Origin: Johnsonella sp.
GTDB lineage: Bacteria; Bacillota; Clostridia; Lachnospirales; Lachnospiraceae
NCBI GenBank assembly: GCA_030529445.1
Contig: JAUMWW010000001.1
Location: forward strand, 88,121-152,120
Direction: 5' to 3'
DNA length: 64,000 nt
The notes beneath the pieces are model-generated. The model did not search any database and was not told the origin of the DNA. It saw nothing but the letters and a program-made list of their open reading frames with translations. A program made the translations under genes and the position numbers. Positions 16,368-25,520 of the stretch are shown here, one piece after another (position 1 is the first letter of the stretch; each line of letters starts with the position of its first letter).

Positions 16368-17843
16368 CTATTCTTTCAGCGCGCCATTAAAAAGCGGTTT
16401 TAAGGCGGGATAGAGCTTGGTAAATATATGATATTTCTCTTCGTATTTTTGCACGAGAGCTTGATCCGGCTCTATGCGATGGGTGATCCGAATCAATTTT
16501 TCGGCGGCTTCCTTGATATTGGCAAACTCCCTGCATCCGACGGCGGCAAGGATTGCCGCGCCGAAAGCGGGTCCTTCCTGTGTCGAGCTAAGCTTTAATT
16601 CGAGATTCAATATATTTGCCAGAATTTTCTGCCATAAGGCGCTTTTTGCCCCTCCTCCCGATATTGTGCTGCTTCGGATCGAAATACCGAGGCTGCGGGC
16701 AATTTCGAGAGAATCCCTTAATCCGAATGCGACGCCCTCCAAAACCGCCTGATACATATCCTTTCTTTCCGTGCGCATATTCATCCCCAGAAAAGCGCCT
16801 TTGGCATAGGGATCATTATGCGGCGAGCGCTCTCCCATAAGATAGGGGAGAAAATAAACCTGATTTTCGCCAAGGGGAAAGATTGCTTCCTGTTCTTTTA
16901 CAAATGCCTCGGAGCCCAGGATTTTTTCCATCCACCATTGATGACAGGCGGCGGCGCTGAGCATGCAGCCCATCAGATAATAGTTTCCGTCTGCATGAGA
17001 AAAGGAATGCAGGGCATAATTCGGATCTGCATAAAAGCGCTCGCTGGAGATGAATACGGTGCCGGAGGTGCCAAGCGATATATTGCAGGAGGCGTTGCCT
17101 ACCGTGCCCGTACCTACTGCCGCAGCGGCATTGTCCGCCGCACCGGCAAAGATTTTTACGGAAAGAGGGAAGCCGAGCTTTTCTGCGATGCCCGGTCTTA
17201 TCGTTCCGACCAATTCATCGCTTTGATGAATTGGAGGGAGCATATCGGCATCGATTTCGCAGATTTTAAGCATTTCCCGAGACCAGGATTTGTTTTTTAC
17301 ATCTAAGAGGAGAGTTCCGGCTGCGTCCGAGTAATCCGTGCTGAACACTCCGGAAAGCATGTATACGAGATAGTCCTTTGGCAGCATGATTTTACGGATG
17401 GCATAAAAATGCTGCGCTTCATGCTTCTTAAGCCATAGCAATTTCGGGGCGGTAAAGCCGGCAAATGCGATATTTCCGGTATATTCGGATAAGCGCTCTT
17501 TTCCTATGTCCGTATTCAGATACTCTGTTTCTTCTCCCGTTCTTCCGTCATTCCAAAGAATGGCGGGGCGGATGATCTCATCATTTTTATCGAGGATGAC
17601 CAGACCGTGCATCTGCCCGCTGAAGCCGATGCCGGCAATTTCTTGTTTATTGATGCCGAGGCTCAGAGCCTCAAGCCCTTCGAGGGTCTTATCGAGCCAA
17701 TCCCTGGGATTTTGCTCCGCCCGGTTTGCATGTGAAAAAGAGATGGGGTATTCCTTGGAAATGCTTTTGAGCACCCTCCCCTTCTCGTCCGTTAAAATCA
17801 GTTTTACCGCCGAGGTGCCCAAATCAATCCCGATGTACAGCAT
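16368..17843 (-). CDS. xylB: Xylulokinase, FGGY family
   Basis: A 491-residue sugar kinase that phosphorylates D-xylulose with ATP to feed the pentose phosphate pathway. Seen: N-terminal phosphate loop MLYIGIDLGTSAVKLILTD, substrate motif GFSGQMHGLVILD and ILWNDGRT, AAGTLLLDVKNKSWS, the second phosphate loop NISLGTSGTVFIS, YLMGERSPHNDPYAKGAF, and the adenosine motif SGGGAKSALWQKILANIL. The ATG at 17843 has AAAGGAGG just upstream; the frame stays open further upstream but without a ribosome site. No xylose isomerase or transporter is adjacent, so the gene stands alone. The motif GQMHG favours xylulose over related FGGY substrates. Confidence 0.93.
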   Translation of the reverse strand: MLYIGIDLGTSAVKLILTDEKGRVLKSISKEYPISFSHANRAEQNPRDWLDKTLEGLEALSLGINKQEIAGIGFSGQMHGLVILDKNDEIIRPAILWNDGRTGEETEYLNTDIGKERLSEYTGNIAFAGFTAPKLLWLKKHEAQHFYAIRKIMLPKDYLVYMLSGVFSTDYSDAAGTLLLDVKNKSWSREMLKICEIDADMLPPIHQSDELVGTIRPGIAEKLGFPLSVKIFAGAADNAAAAVGTGTVGNASCNISLGTSGTVFISSERFYADPNYALHSFSHADGNYYLMGCMLSAAACHQWWMEKILGSEAFVKEQEAIFPLGENQVYFLPYLMGERSPHNDPYAKGAFLGMNMRTERKDMYQAVLEGVAFGLRDSLEIARSLGISIRSSTISGGGAKSALWQKILANILNLELKLSSTQEGPAFGAAILAAVGCREFANIKEAAEKLIRITHRIEPDQALVQKYEEKYHIFTKLYPALKPLFNGALKE

Positions 17844-18053
17844 ATGAAAGCCTCCTTTTGGTTTTTGTAATTCCATCCTGTTTATCTGCATGATAACATA
17901 TTTTATCCGTTTTTTCCCTATCATCTTGCGAAGTGCAAAAGATTTATATAAGCTATAGATAAAGGTATAAAAGCCTGGCAAAAGAAAGCGGATACGGAAG
18001 ATGGAATGCATCGAAAACCCGGTATACGATCGGCAAACGTAAGGAGGCGGGAG

Positions 18054-18557
18054 ATGAGATTGAAGAATTATTTACTGGTGGTTGGGGATATCGAAAAATC
18101 GAAGAAATTCTATAAGGAGCTTTTTGATTTGGAGACGGTGAGCAGCTTTGAGGGAAATATCGTGCTGAGCTCTTCTTTGGTCTTGCAGGAGAGGGGGGCT
18201 TGGGAGGAGGTGCTCGGAGAGGAGGTTTCTCAGGGGCATGCTTTTTGCGAGCTTTACTTTGAAACGGAGGATCTGGATTTCTTTTTAAAGAGACTCTATG
18301 GATATGGGGAGAGGGTGAAGGTTTTTTCCGAGCTCCGAGAGCGGGCATGGGGGCAGAGGATGATCAGAGTCTTTGATCCGGATCATCATCTGATCGAAAT
18401 CGCGGAGAGCGCGCATGCCGTGATCCGAAGGCTTTACCGCGAAAAGATGGATATGGACGAGATCGCCCGAAAGACGGGAAGCCCGAAGGTGGAGATAGAA
18501 GCGGTCTGCGGGGTGAAGGAAGCGAATGCCTCGGAGGAGGAGAGGGATTTCGGATAA
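18054..18557 (+). CDS. VOC (glyoxalase/bleomycin-resistance fold) protein
   Basis: A 167-residue protein from ATG 18054 (GGAGGCGGGAG upstream). The first 125 residues follow the two-part beta-alpha-beta VOC pattern: NYLLVVGDIEKSKKFYKELF, then FCELYFETEDLDFFLKRLYG and MIRVFDPDHHLIEIAES with the closing metal-ligand-like Glu. The last part (about 128-167, AVIRRLYREKMDMDEIARKT, then GSPKVEIEAVCG) is an added short helical segment of the kind appended to several Clostridia VOC proteins. VOC proteins bind or modify small molecules; the substrate cannot be read here. It is divergent from the xylB gene. Confidence 0.8.
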   Translation: MRLKNYLLVVGDIEKSKKFYKELFDLETVSSFEGNIVLSSSLVLQERGAWEEVLGEEVSQGHAFCELYFETEDLDFFLKRLYGYGERVKVFSELRERAWGQRMIRVFDPDHHLIEIAESAHAVIRRLYREKMDMDEIARKTGSPKVEIEAVCGVKEANASEEERDFG

Positions 18558-18591
18558 ACTTGGAGATGCTTTTTTTTCTTATATCTGATAC

Positions 18592-18666
18592 TATAATAAA
18601 GGCGTAAAAGGTGTATTTGGCAGGATAAGGCATGCTGCCCCTCTTCTATCGGGAGCGGAATACACC
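18592..18666 (+). promoter_or_regulatory. Promoter -10 and folded 5' leader of the fhs operon
   Basis: TATAAT (18592-18597) is a clear -10 with a poor -35. The transcript should begin near 18604 and at once fold: GGTGTATT (18610-18617) pairs with AATACACC (18659-18666), enclosing GGCAG/CTGCC (18619-18623, 18634-18638) and a weaker CTC/GAG hairpin, a three-way-junction-like shape. It does not show the conserved cores of the THF or ZTP riboswitches as I know them. It may be a stabilising 5' structure or an unknown regulator. Confidence 0.5.
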
Positions 18667-18704
18667 GGAAAACAGACAAATAAAGAAAGCGGAGGCAATC
18701 AAAG

Positions 18705-20384
18705 ATGGGATGGAAGACGGATATTGAGATCGCACAGGAAGCAAAGATCAGAGAAATCAATGAAATTGCGGATAAGATGGGGATTCCGGGAGAGTATGTC
18801 GAGAATTACGGAAGATATAAGGCAAAAATTGATTATCGGTATTACCGGGAATCGCTCAAGCAAAAGCCGGATGCGAAGCTGATTCTCGTTACCGCGATCA
18901 ATCCCACCCCGGCGGGAGAGGGAAAGACGACTACGACCATAGGTCTTGCGGATGCGCTCAACAGACTGGGCAAGAAGACGATGGTCGCCCTCCGAGAGCC
19001 TTCCTTGGGACCGGTTTTCGGAATTAAGGGGGGAGCGGCAGGAGGCGGATATGCTCAGGTTATTCCGATGGAGGATATCAATCTTCATTTTACCGGAGAT
19101 CTCCATGCCATCGGCGCCGCGAATAATCTGATTGCCGCACTTTTAGATAATCATATTCATCAGGGAAATGCCTTGGATATCGATACCAACAGAGTGGTAT
19201 GGAGAAGGGCTCTGGATATGAACGACCGTCAGCTCAGATCCATCGTCAGCGGTCTGGGAGGAAAGGCGGATGGCGTGACCAGGCAGGACGGCTTTGATAT
19301 TACGGTTGCTTCGGAGATTATGGCGGTTTTTTGTCTGGCGGAGGATATCGAAGATCTGAAAAACAGGATTGCAAGAATTGTTATTGCATATTCCCGAAGC
19401 GGTGCTCCGGTCAGAGCCGGGGATATCAAAGCGCAGGGGGCGGTTGCGGCTCTTCTTAAAGACGCGCTCAAGCCGAATCTGGCACAGACCTTGGAGGGAA
19501 CGGCGGCATTTATTCACGGAGGACCTTTTGCCAATATCGCTCACGGCTGCAATAGCGTGATCGCAACGAGAATGGGGCTGAAGCTTGCGGATTATATGGT
19601 TACGGAGGCGGGCTTCGGTGCGGACCTCGGAGCGGAAAAATTTATCGATATTAAATGCAGAGCGACGGGGCTTGCGCCTTCCGCAGTGGTTCTGGTCGCT
19701 ACCGTAAGGGCGCTCAAATATAACGGAGGAGCGGAAAAAAGCGAACTCGGAAGAGAGAATCTTGAAGCATTGGAAAAGGGTCTGCCCAATCTCCTGAAGC
19801 ATGTGGAGAATATGACCGCCGTATATAAGCTGCCGGTGGTTGTTGCGGTCAATAAATTTCCGACGGATACCGATGCCGAGCTGGAGCTGATCCGCAAAAA
19901 ATGCAGGGAGTACGACGTAAAAGCGGAGATCTCCGATGTCTGGGCGAAGGGAGGAGAAGGAGGGCAGGAGCTGGCAAAAGAAGTGGTTTCGCTTTGTGAA
20001 AGAGAGAGCCGCATGGAATTTGCCTATGATACGGACTCTACGATTAAGGAAAAAATAGAGGCGATCGCAAAGAAAATATACGGCGCGGATGGCGTGGATT
20101 ATTCATTGAAAGCCGATAAGGAAATCGCACAGCTGGAAGCGATAGGGCTGGGGAAATTACCCATTTGTATGGCAAAAAATCAATATTCGCTTACGGATGA
20201 TCCGAAAATTTTGGGAAGACCGAGCGGGTTCAGAATTATGATCAGGGATTTGACGCCTTCTGCGGGAGCAGGCTTTATCGTAGCATTGACCGGAGATATC
20301 ATGAAGATGCCCGGGCTTCCGAAGGTTCCGGCGGCGGAAAAGATTGATGTAAATGCCGAGGGCGTGATCAGCGGACTGTTTTAA
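18705..20384 (+). CDS. fhs: Formate-tetrahydrofolate ligase
   Basis: A full-length 559-residue enzyme that joins formate to tetrahydrofolate with ATP, giving 10-formyl-THF; the first step of the methyl branch of the Wood-Ljungdahl pathway and a purine precursor source. Seen: the P-loop [18 protein letters not shown] near residue 67, [68 protein letters not shown] and [15 protein letters not shown] near the end. It is cytoplasmic and tetrameric in relatives. Ribosome site AAAGCGGAGG upstream. First gene of fhs-fchA-folD, so formate is carried on to methylene-THF. Confidence 0.98.
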   Translation: MGWKTDIEIAQEAKIREINEIADKMGIPGEYVENYGRYKAKIDYRYYRESLKQKPDAKLILVTAINPTPAGEGKTTTTIGLADALNRLGKKTMVALREPSLGPVFGIKGGAAGGGYAQVIPMEDINLHFTGDLHAIGAANNLIAALLDNHIHQGNALDIDTNRVVWRRALDMNDRQLRSIVSGLGGKADGVTRQDGFDITVASEIMAVFCLAEDIEDLKNRIARIVIAYSRSGAPVRAGDIKAQGAVAALLKDALKPNLAQTLEGTAAFIHGGPFANIAHGCNSVIATRMGLKLADYMVTEAGFGADLGAEKFIDIKCRATGLAPSAVVLVATVRALKYNGGAEKSELGRENLEALEKGLPNLLKHVENMTAVYKLPVVVAVNKFPTDTDAELELIRKKCREYDVKAEISDVWAKGGEGGQELAKEVVSLCERESRMEFAYDTDSTIKEKIEAIAKKIYGADGVDYSLKADKEIAQLEAIGLGKLPICMAKNQYSLTDDPKILGRPSGFRIMIRDLTPSAGAGFIVALTGDIMKMPGLPKVPAAEKIDVNAEGVISGLF

Positions 20385-20409
20385 AAGCTTGGAGAGCGGG
20401 TGAGAGACG

Positions 20410-21042
20410 ATGATGTTTGAAATGAAGATGAAAGAGTTTGCGCAAAGGCTTGCCTCGTCCGCCCCCGTTCCGGGAGGAGGGGGAGCTTCTGCGGCGGTGG
20501 GAGCTTTTGCAGCCGCATTGGGGACAATGGTTGCCAATTTAACGATAGGGAAGGAAAGATATGCCGATGTCGAGGAGCAGATGGTGGAGCTGAGAGAGGG
20601 GCTGGAGAAAAGGATGGAGGAGCTCATCCTGCTTTGTGAGCAGGATGCGCTCGCTTTCGAGCCTCTTTCCAAGGCATACCGGCTTCCCAAGCATACGGAG
20701 GAAGAAAAAAAACACCGGGATGAGGTGATGGAAGAGGCCCTGGAAGGAGCGAGTCTGGTTCCCCTCAGAATCATGGAAAGCATTCTGGAGTCAATGAAGC
20801 TGGATCGGGAGGTAGCGCGGAAGGGAAGCCGCCTTGCGATCAGCGATGCCGGAGCCTCCGCATTGCTTGCCGATGCCGCGCTGGAAGCCGCGGCGCTCAA
20901 TATCTTCATCAATGCCGGGATGATGAGCAAAAGAGAGAGGGCAAAAGAGCTGGAAGAAAGGGCAAAGGAGCTGATCGGGGAGTCTGCCTGTTTAAAGCGG
21001 CAGATTATGGAGATCGTGATGAAAAAGATCGAAAACTCATAG
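20410..21042 (+). CDS. fchA: Methenyltetrahydrofolate cyclohydrolase / cyclodeaminase family (FchA)
   Basis: A 210-residue member of the cyclodeaminase/cyclohydrolase family. Seen: FAQRLASSAPVPGGGGASAA, the glycine-rich folate-binding loop, GAFAAALGTMVANLTIGKER, and the conserved C-terminal ISDAGASALLADAALEAAAL. In Clostridia this protein converts 5,10-methenyl-THF (or formimino-THF) and sits between fhs and folD. The start codons ATG-ATG at 20410 are equally possible. The gene follows fhs by 25 bases and precedes folD by 10, so all three are one operon. Confidence 0.95.
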   Translation: MMFEMKMKEFAQRLASSAPVPGGGGASAAVGAFAAALGTMVANLTIGKERYADVEEQMVELREGLEKRMEELILLCEQDALAFEPLSKAYRLPKHTEEEKKHRDEVMEEALEGASLVPLRIMESILESMKLDREVARKGSRLAISDAGASALLADAALEAAALNIFINAGMMSKRERAKELEERAKELIGESACLKRQIMEIVMKKIENS

Positions 21043-21052
21043 GAGAGAAAAA

Positions 21053-21901
21053 ATGGCAGTAATCATGAAAGGCAGAGAAGTTGTCGAGGCAATGAAGGAA
21101 GAGCTTCGTGCCCGAGCCTCGGCGCTCAGAGCGGCAGGCACCGTGCCGAAGCTGATGATACTTCGTGTGGGAAAGAGGGAAGACGATCTTGCCTATGAAA
21201 AGGCGGTTAAAAAAAGAATGGAAGAGCTGCAGATCGAGTATGAGGTTTGCGAGCTTCCTCAAAGCGTGACGCAGGAGGAATTGGAGAGCGAATTTAAGAA
21301 ATTCAATCAGGACGGGAATATTCACGGAATACTCGTATTTCGTCCTCTGCCCGGGCATTTGGATGAGGAACCGCTCAGGGAAATGATTTTTCCGGAAAAG
21401 GATGCGGACGGTATGGGGATACTCAATACGGCGAGGCTTTTTGCGGGAGAGAGTACCGCCTATCCTCCATGCACCGCACAGGCAGTGCTTGAACTTCTCG
21501 ATCATTACGGGATCGGGATAGAGGGAAAGAAGGTGACGCTGATCGGAAGGAGCATGGTGGTAGGGAAGCCGCTTGCCATGCTGCTCTTAAACAGGAATGC
21601 GACGGTGAGGATCTGCCATACCCGTACCGCTGATTTAAAGGAGGCTTGTCTGGATGCCGAAATTCTGGTAGCCGCGGCGGGCTCTGCAGGAATGGTACGG
21701 GGAGATATGGTTTCTCCCCGTACAGTAGTGATAGATGTGGGAATCAATGTGGATAAAAACGGAAATATTTGCGGAGATGTGGATTACGAGTCGGCAAAAG
21801 AAAATGCCTCCCTCATTACCCCGGTACCGGGAGGAATCGGAAGCATAACCACATCCGTGCTGGCAAAGCATGTGCTCAGAGGAGCGGGAGCAAAGCTCTG
21901 A
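21053..21901 (+). CDS. folD: Methylene-THF dehydrogenase / methenyl-THF cyclohydrolase
   Basis: A 282-residue bifunctional FolD that interconverts 5,10-methylene-THF and 10-formyl-THF. Seen: active-site region DLAYEKAVKKRMEELQIEYE with the Tyr and Lys of the cyclohydrolase centre, HGILVFRPLPGHLDEE, PEKDADGMGILN (usual form KDVDG), PPCTAQAVLELLDHYGI (usual form PCTP), and the nucleotide-binding GRSMVVGKPLAMLLLNRNATV, plus TPVPGGIGSITTSVLAKHV. The small changes in the DG and PCTP motifs are conservative. Last gene of the fhs operon, followed by a strong terminator. Confidence 0.97.
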   Translation: MAVIMKGREVVEAMKEELRARASALRAAGTVPKLMILRVGKREDDLAYEKAVKKRMEELQIEYEVCELPQSVTQEELESEFKKFNQDGNIHGILVFRPLPGHLDEEPLREMIFPEKDADGMGILNTARLFAGESTAYPPCTAQAVLELLDHYGIGIEGKKVTLIGRSMVVGKPLAMLLLNRNATVRICHTRTADLKEACLDAEILVAAAGSAGMVRGDMVSPRTVVIDVGINVDKNGNICGDVDYESAKENASLITPVPGGIGSITTSVLAKHVLRGAGAKL

Positions 21902-21928
21902 TTGATAGGCTCAAACCGAAGTTTTACC

Positions 21929-21963
21929 TTGGCTGTCTCCATAGGGAGGCAGCCAAATTTTTT
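21929..21963 (+). terminator. Terminator of the fhs-fchA-folD operon
   Basis: TTGGCTGTCTCC pairs with GGGAGGCAGCCAA and is followed by ATTTTTT. It starts 28 bases after the folD stop. Confidence 0.9.
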
Positions 21964-22034
21964 ATGTATTTTTTTGAAAACCGTGCTATGATAGTTTTAA
22001 TAAAAACATATAGAAAGCAGGAGGTTTCATACCG

Positions 22035-23516
22035 ATGAGAAGCTTGAGTGAAAAGGAGATCCTATCCATGGCGCCGAATGCCGCAGCGCTAAGCAACGCG
22101 AGAAAGATATCCTCGGGAGGAGGCTTCATCCGGAGAATGCGTTCGGCGGATGAGAGCTTTTATATGGGAGAATGCAAGGGGAGCGGGAAGAGCAATTACA
22201 TCGTTTCGGGAGATTATATCGATGAAGATAATCCGGTTTATCGCTGCAGCTGCCCGAGCAGGCAGTTTCCCTGCAAGCACAGTCTTGCGCTGATGTTTGA
22301 AATCGCGGCAGGCAAAGAGTTCAAGCAGGGAGAGATTCCGCAGGATATTCTTGAAAAAAGAGAGAAGAAAGAGGCGAGAGAGGCAAAGAAGGAACAGAAA
22401 AAAGAGCAGCTTGCCAATATGAGCGAGGACGAAAAAAAGGCGGCGGCGGCAAAATCCGCAAAGTCTTCGAAATCGGCAAGAATCAAGAAGATCAAAAAAC
22501 AGCTCGAGGGTCTGGATTTAATGAAGAAAATGACGGATCAGCTCCTGCTTTCCGGGCTTGCCTCCATGGGAAGCATTTCCCTGAAAAGCTATAAGGATCT
22601 TTCCAAGCAGCTCGGGGATTATTATCTGCCGGGACCGCAGATTCTCTTTAACCGTCTGATCATAGAGATGGAGCGCTACCGCAAGGATCAGGACAGCGGG
22701 CATTATAAGAAGGCGGTGGAGGTACTCAAGAGGCTTAGGGCATTGGAGAAGAAATCCAAATCATATTTGGAAGAAAAGCTGGAAAACGACAATCCCGAGC
22801 TGGATAAGGATATTCTTTTTGAAGGGCTGGGCGGGGTCTGGAAGCTGGAACAGCTTGCCGCGCTCGGGCTGGAAAAGAAAAATGCAAGGCTGATTCAGCT
22901 CTCCTTTGAAGAAGTTTATGAGGAGGCGAGAAAGGAATATATCGATAAGGCATACTGGCTGGATCTTGAAAGCGGAGAGATATCCTATACCGCAAATTAT
23001 CGCCCGATTAAGGCGCTGAAATATGTAAAGCAGGAAGATTCCTGCTTCGATCTGCTCCTCGTGCCCGGGCTCTGTTATTATCCGGGCGGCTTAAATAAAA
23101 GAATCCGCTGGGAGAGCGCCAAGTTTTCGGAAATAGGAAAAGAGGAGCTCTTAACTGCGAGGAGGCATGCGCATCAGGAGATTGAAAGCGCGGTGAAAAT
23201 CGCAAAAAACGAGCTGAAAAATATTCTTTCGGAAGAAGAGGCGGCAATGCTGATCGCATTTAAGAGGATCGTAAAGGGAAGAGATGAAAAAGACGAGGAG
23301 GTTTTTCTTGCACAGGACAGCAAGGGACAGTGCATAGAGCTTAGAGAAAAAGAGGGAAAAGAGGTGCAGAATGCGCTCGGGCTCATTTTATACCGGGAGC
23401 TGATGGAAGATCAGCTGCTCTTCGGAAAGATATATTATGATCAGGAGAGGGGAAAAATCTGTATGAAGCCCTGCAGCATCCTTACCGAGAGAGGCATATT
23501 CAGACTGGAATATTAA
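22035..23516 (+). CDS. SWIM zinc-finger protein (YehQ-like)
   Basis: A 493-residue protein with a SWIM zinc finger near the N-terminus: C71-x-C73-x6-C80-x-H82 within CSCPSRQFPCKHSLALMF. The finger is preceded by a small beta region (GSGKSNYIVSGDYIDED) and followed by a Lys/Glu-rich coiled linker (about 100-150) and a long helical region without a recognised domain. SWIM fingers bind nucleic acid or proteins. It is the first gene of a tight five-gene run (gap to the next 19 bases) matching E. coli yehQ with yehL, yehM and yehP. The role of the set is not known; a link to MoxR/VWA chaperone machines is inferred from its neighbours. Ribosome site AGCAGGAGG. Confidence 0.85.
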   Translation: MRSLSEKEILSMAPNAAALSNARKISSGGGFIRRMRSADESFYMGECKGSGKSNYIVSGDYIDEDNPVYRCSCPSRQFPCKHSLALMFEIAAGKEFKQGEIPQDILEKREKKEAREAKKEQKKEQLANMSEDEKKAAAAKSAKSSKSARIKKIKKQLEGLDLMKKMTDQLLLSGLASMGSISLKSYKDLSKQLGDYYLPGPQILFNRLIIEMERYRKDQDSGHYKKAVEVLKRLRALEKKSKSYLEEKLENDNPELDKDILFEGLGGVWKLEQLAALGLEKKNARLIQLSFEEVYEEARKEYIDKAYWLDLESGEISYTANYRPIKALKYVKQEDSCFDLLLVPGLCYYPGGLNKRIRWESAKFSEIGKEELLTARRHAHQEIESAVKIAKNELKNILSEEEAAMLIAFKRIVKGRDEKDEEVFLAQDSKGQCIELREKEGKEVQNALGLILYRELMEDQLLFGKIYYDQERGKICMKPCSILTERGIFRLEY

Positions 23517-23535
23517 AAGACAAAGGAGAGGGAAG

Positions 23536-25392
23536 ATGAATTTGGATGCTTTATTTGCATTGAGAGAGAGGCTTGAAAATGCCGCAATTGCAGGTGTGCA
23601 GCTGGTCGGAGAGGATTTCAGGCTGAAGAGAGCGGTTGAAGAAATCGAGCCCTATACAAAAGCGGCGGCGGTATTTGCACAGATTCATAAGCTATGTCTG
23701 GAGCTGCTGGAAGGAAGCGCAGCAGACCCTTCTGCGGCATTATTGGATGCGCTCGCGCTGATTGATGCCGTGCTCACCACCCAGGGAAAGATTTTTGAAG
23801 GAGAGAGCAAGGAGATCGCCTGGAAAGAGGCGAAAGAAGATCTTTATCAGCAGATCGCCTACAGCAGGATAAAGCCGGTGCTGGAGGCATTGAGCACGAG
23901 CGGGAGCGGGCGTCATGCGGTGATTTCGGAGGCGCTTGAAAACGAGCCGGAAATTTTCAGGGATTACAGGATGAAGGCGAGGATGGTGGCTGCGCTCGGC
24001 GACAGCTACAGTGAGATCGGAGATCTCGCAAAGAACTGGCTCTGTCAAGGTGGGGAGGAGCTTCTTCCCCTGCTTAAGGAGGGCTTTGATCCCAAGGGAA
24101 AGAAGGAGATGACCAGAAGAATGGAGATCATCGATCATCTCTTCGGGGGAAAAGAGAACGAGTTTTACCGCGAAATGATTGGGGATGCGAATAAGGAAGT
24201 GCGTGAAGCCGCCATATTTGCGCTTCGTCATGAGAAGAGCAATGAAGAGCTGCTTTTCAGCCTTGCCAAAACGGAGAAGGGAAAGTGCAAAGAAGCGGCG
24301 CTTAAGGCGCTTTCCTATATGGACAGCCAAAATGCGAGAGAATATATCAGAGGCGCTCTGTTAAAAAAGAGCGAGGAGGTTGCGCCCCTGCTTTATGCTT
24401 CGAAGGAGGAGTGGGTATCCGATATCCTTGCCGAAGCACTGGAAAAGGAATATGCGGAGTACCTAAAGAGCAGGAAAGAGGGAAAAGAAGCACAAGAAAA
24501 GATGAAGGGAAAAATGGAAACCCTGCTTTTTTCCGCAGTCGGAAAATACTCCGAGAAAATGATAGAAGCCTTGGAAAATACTTATGCGGATTTTCCGCAG
24601 AGCGTGGAGAGGGCGGCATATCTTTCGCTCATCTCGGATCCCCGGGACGGAATCTGCGCATTTGCGGAGAGGATGTACGGAAAGCATCAGGGAGCGGTAC
24701 AAAAGCTTGGCTTTGCCAAATATCTGATGAGGGAGAGCGCGGAAACAACCTATCGAAGCTTTGCGCCCTGTTTAAAAACGGGTCTTTTGGAGAAACTCAA
24801 AGGAAAGCGCAAGGAGGGCAAGGAAATCATCGCCGTGATGAGCACGATCTCCTATGATGAAAAGAAAGAGCGTTACCGAATAGAAGACGGGAGAGCGGAG
24901 GGCGGATTTTCCGTGCTTCCCTTCGGATTGGATCCGCGCTGGTATGAGAGTTTGATGAAGTATGAGAAGAGCAGGGAGGGAGAGGAAAAAAGGAATGTTC
25001 TTTATTATTACGGAAATCCTTATGATATGATGCTGGCAAGGATTTATAATCCGCATATCAAGGGCATGGATGCCTTATACGGAGAGTATTTTTATCGGAG
25101 GATTTTTGAAAGAGAGGTGAGCGCCCATGATATCCGCCTGCTCAAGCGTTACGGATGGACGCGGTACAAGGGGATTGTCTCGGGGCTTGCAAGAGAGAAT
25201 GTAAGGCTGGGAAGTATGGCATATTCTCTGCTCTATCTGCTCAGAGAGATTCCGCTGAGAGGAGAAGAGCTTGCCGGGGAGCTCGAGGTATTGATGAAGA
25301 AAGGAAAGGGAATTTCTCCGAATACCTTGAAGTTATGGGGAAAATGGGCGGATGATCTCAGATCCGGAATAGATCCCCGGGATCTCTCCTGA
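23536..25392 (+). CDS. HEAT-like helical repeat protein in the SWIM/MoxR/VWA cluster
   Basis: A 618-residue, almost wholly helical protein. The middle (about 140-420) looks like HEAT/armadillo repeats: REMIGDANKEVREAAIFALR, KGKCKEAALKALSYMDSQNA, ERAAYLSLISDPRDG. The C-terminal third (FGLDPRWYESLMKYEKSR, YYYGNPYDMMLARIYNPHIK, LKRYGWTRYKGIVSGLA) is a separate domain I cannot name. There is no signal peptide or membrane helix. It likely serves as a scaffold or substrate-recognition part for the AAA+ machine encoded next. In E. coli the corresponding place is held by the larger YehI (DUF4132); whether the two are homologous cannot be decided by eye. Ribosome site AAAGGAGAGGG. Confidence 0.75.
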   Translation: MNLDALFALRERLENAAIAGVQLVGEDFRLKRAVEEIEPYTKAAAVFAQIHKLCLELLEGSAADPSAALLDALALIDAVLTTQGKIFEGESKEIAWKEAKEDLYQQIAYSRIKPVLEALSTSGSGRHAVISEALENEPEIFRDYRMKARMVAALGDSYSEIGDLAKNWLCQGGEELLPLLKEGFDPKGKKEMTRRMEIIDHLFGGKENEFYREMIGDANKEVREAAIFALRHEKSNEELLFSLAKTEKGKCKEAALKALSYMDSQNAREYIRGALLKKSEEVAPLLYASKEEWVSDILAEALEKEYAEYLKSRKEGKEAQEKMKGKMETLLFSAVGKYSEKMIEALENTYADFPQSVERAAYLSLISDPRDGICAFAERMYGKHQGAVQKLGFAKYLMRESAETTYRSFAPCLKTGLLEKLKGKRKEGKEIIAVMSTISYDEKKERYRIEDGRAEGGFSVLPFGLDPRWYESLMKYEKSREGEEKRNVLYYYGNPYDMMLARIYNPHIKGMDALYGEYFYRRIFEREVSAHDIRLLKRYGWTRYKGIVSGLARENVRLGSMAYSLLYLLREIPLRGEELAGELEVLMKKGKGISPNTLKLWGKWADDLRSGIDPRDLS

Positions 25393-25520
25393 TTCCGGCG
25401 CCGGGCAAATGTGTGGAAAAAGCTCGAAAGCGGAAGAAAGTGAAGCTGCGGGAGAAGAAAATGAAGGCGCGGGAAAAGAAAAAGCCCGAAACACCGAAAA
25501 AACTTTAGGGAGGAAAGAAG

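Noticed and set aside
18558..18704. THF or ZTP riboswitch before fhs
   Set aside because: The conserved core sequences of both classes are not present, although the leader is structured.
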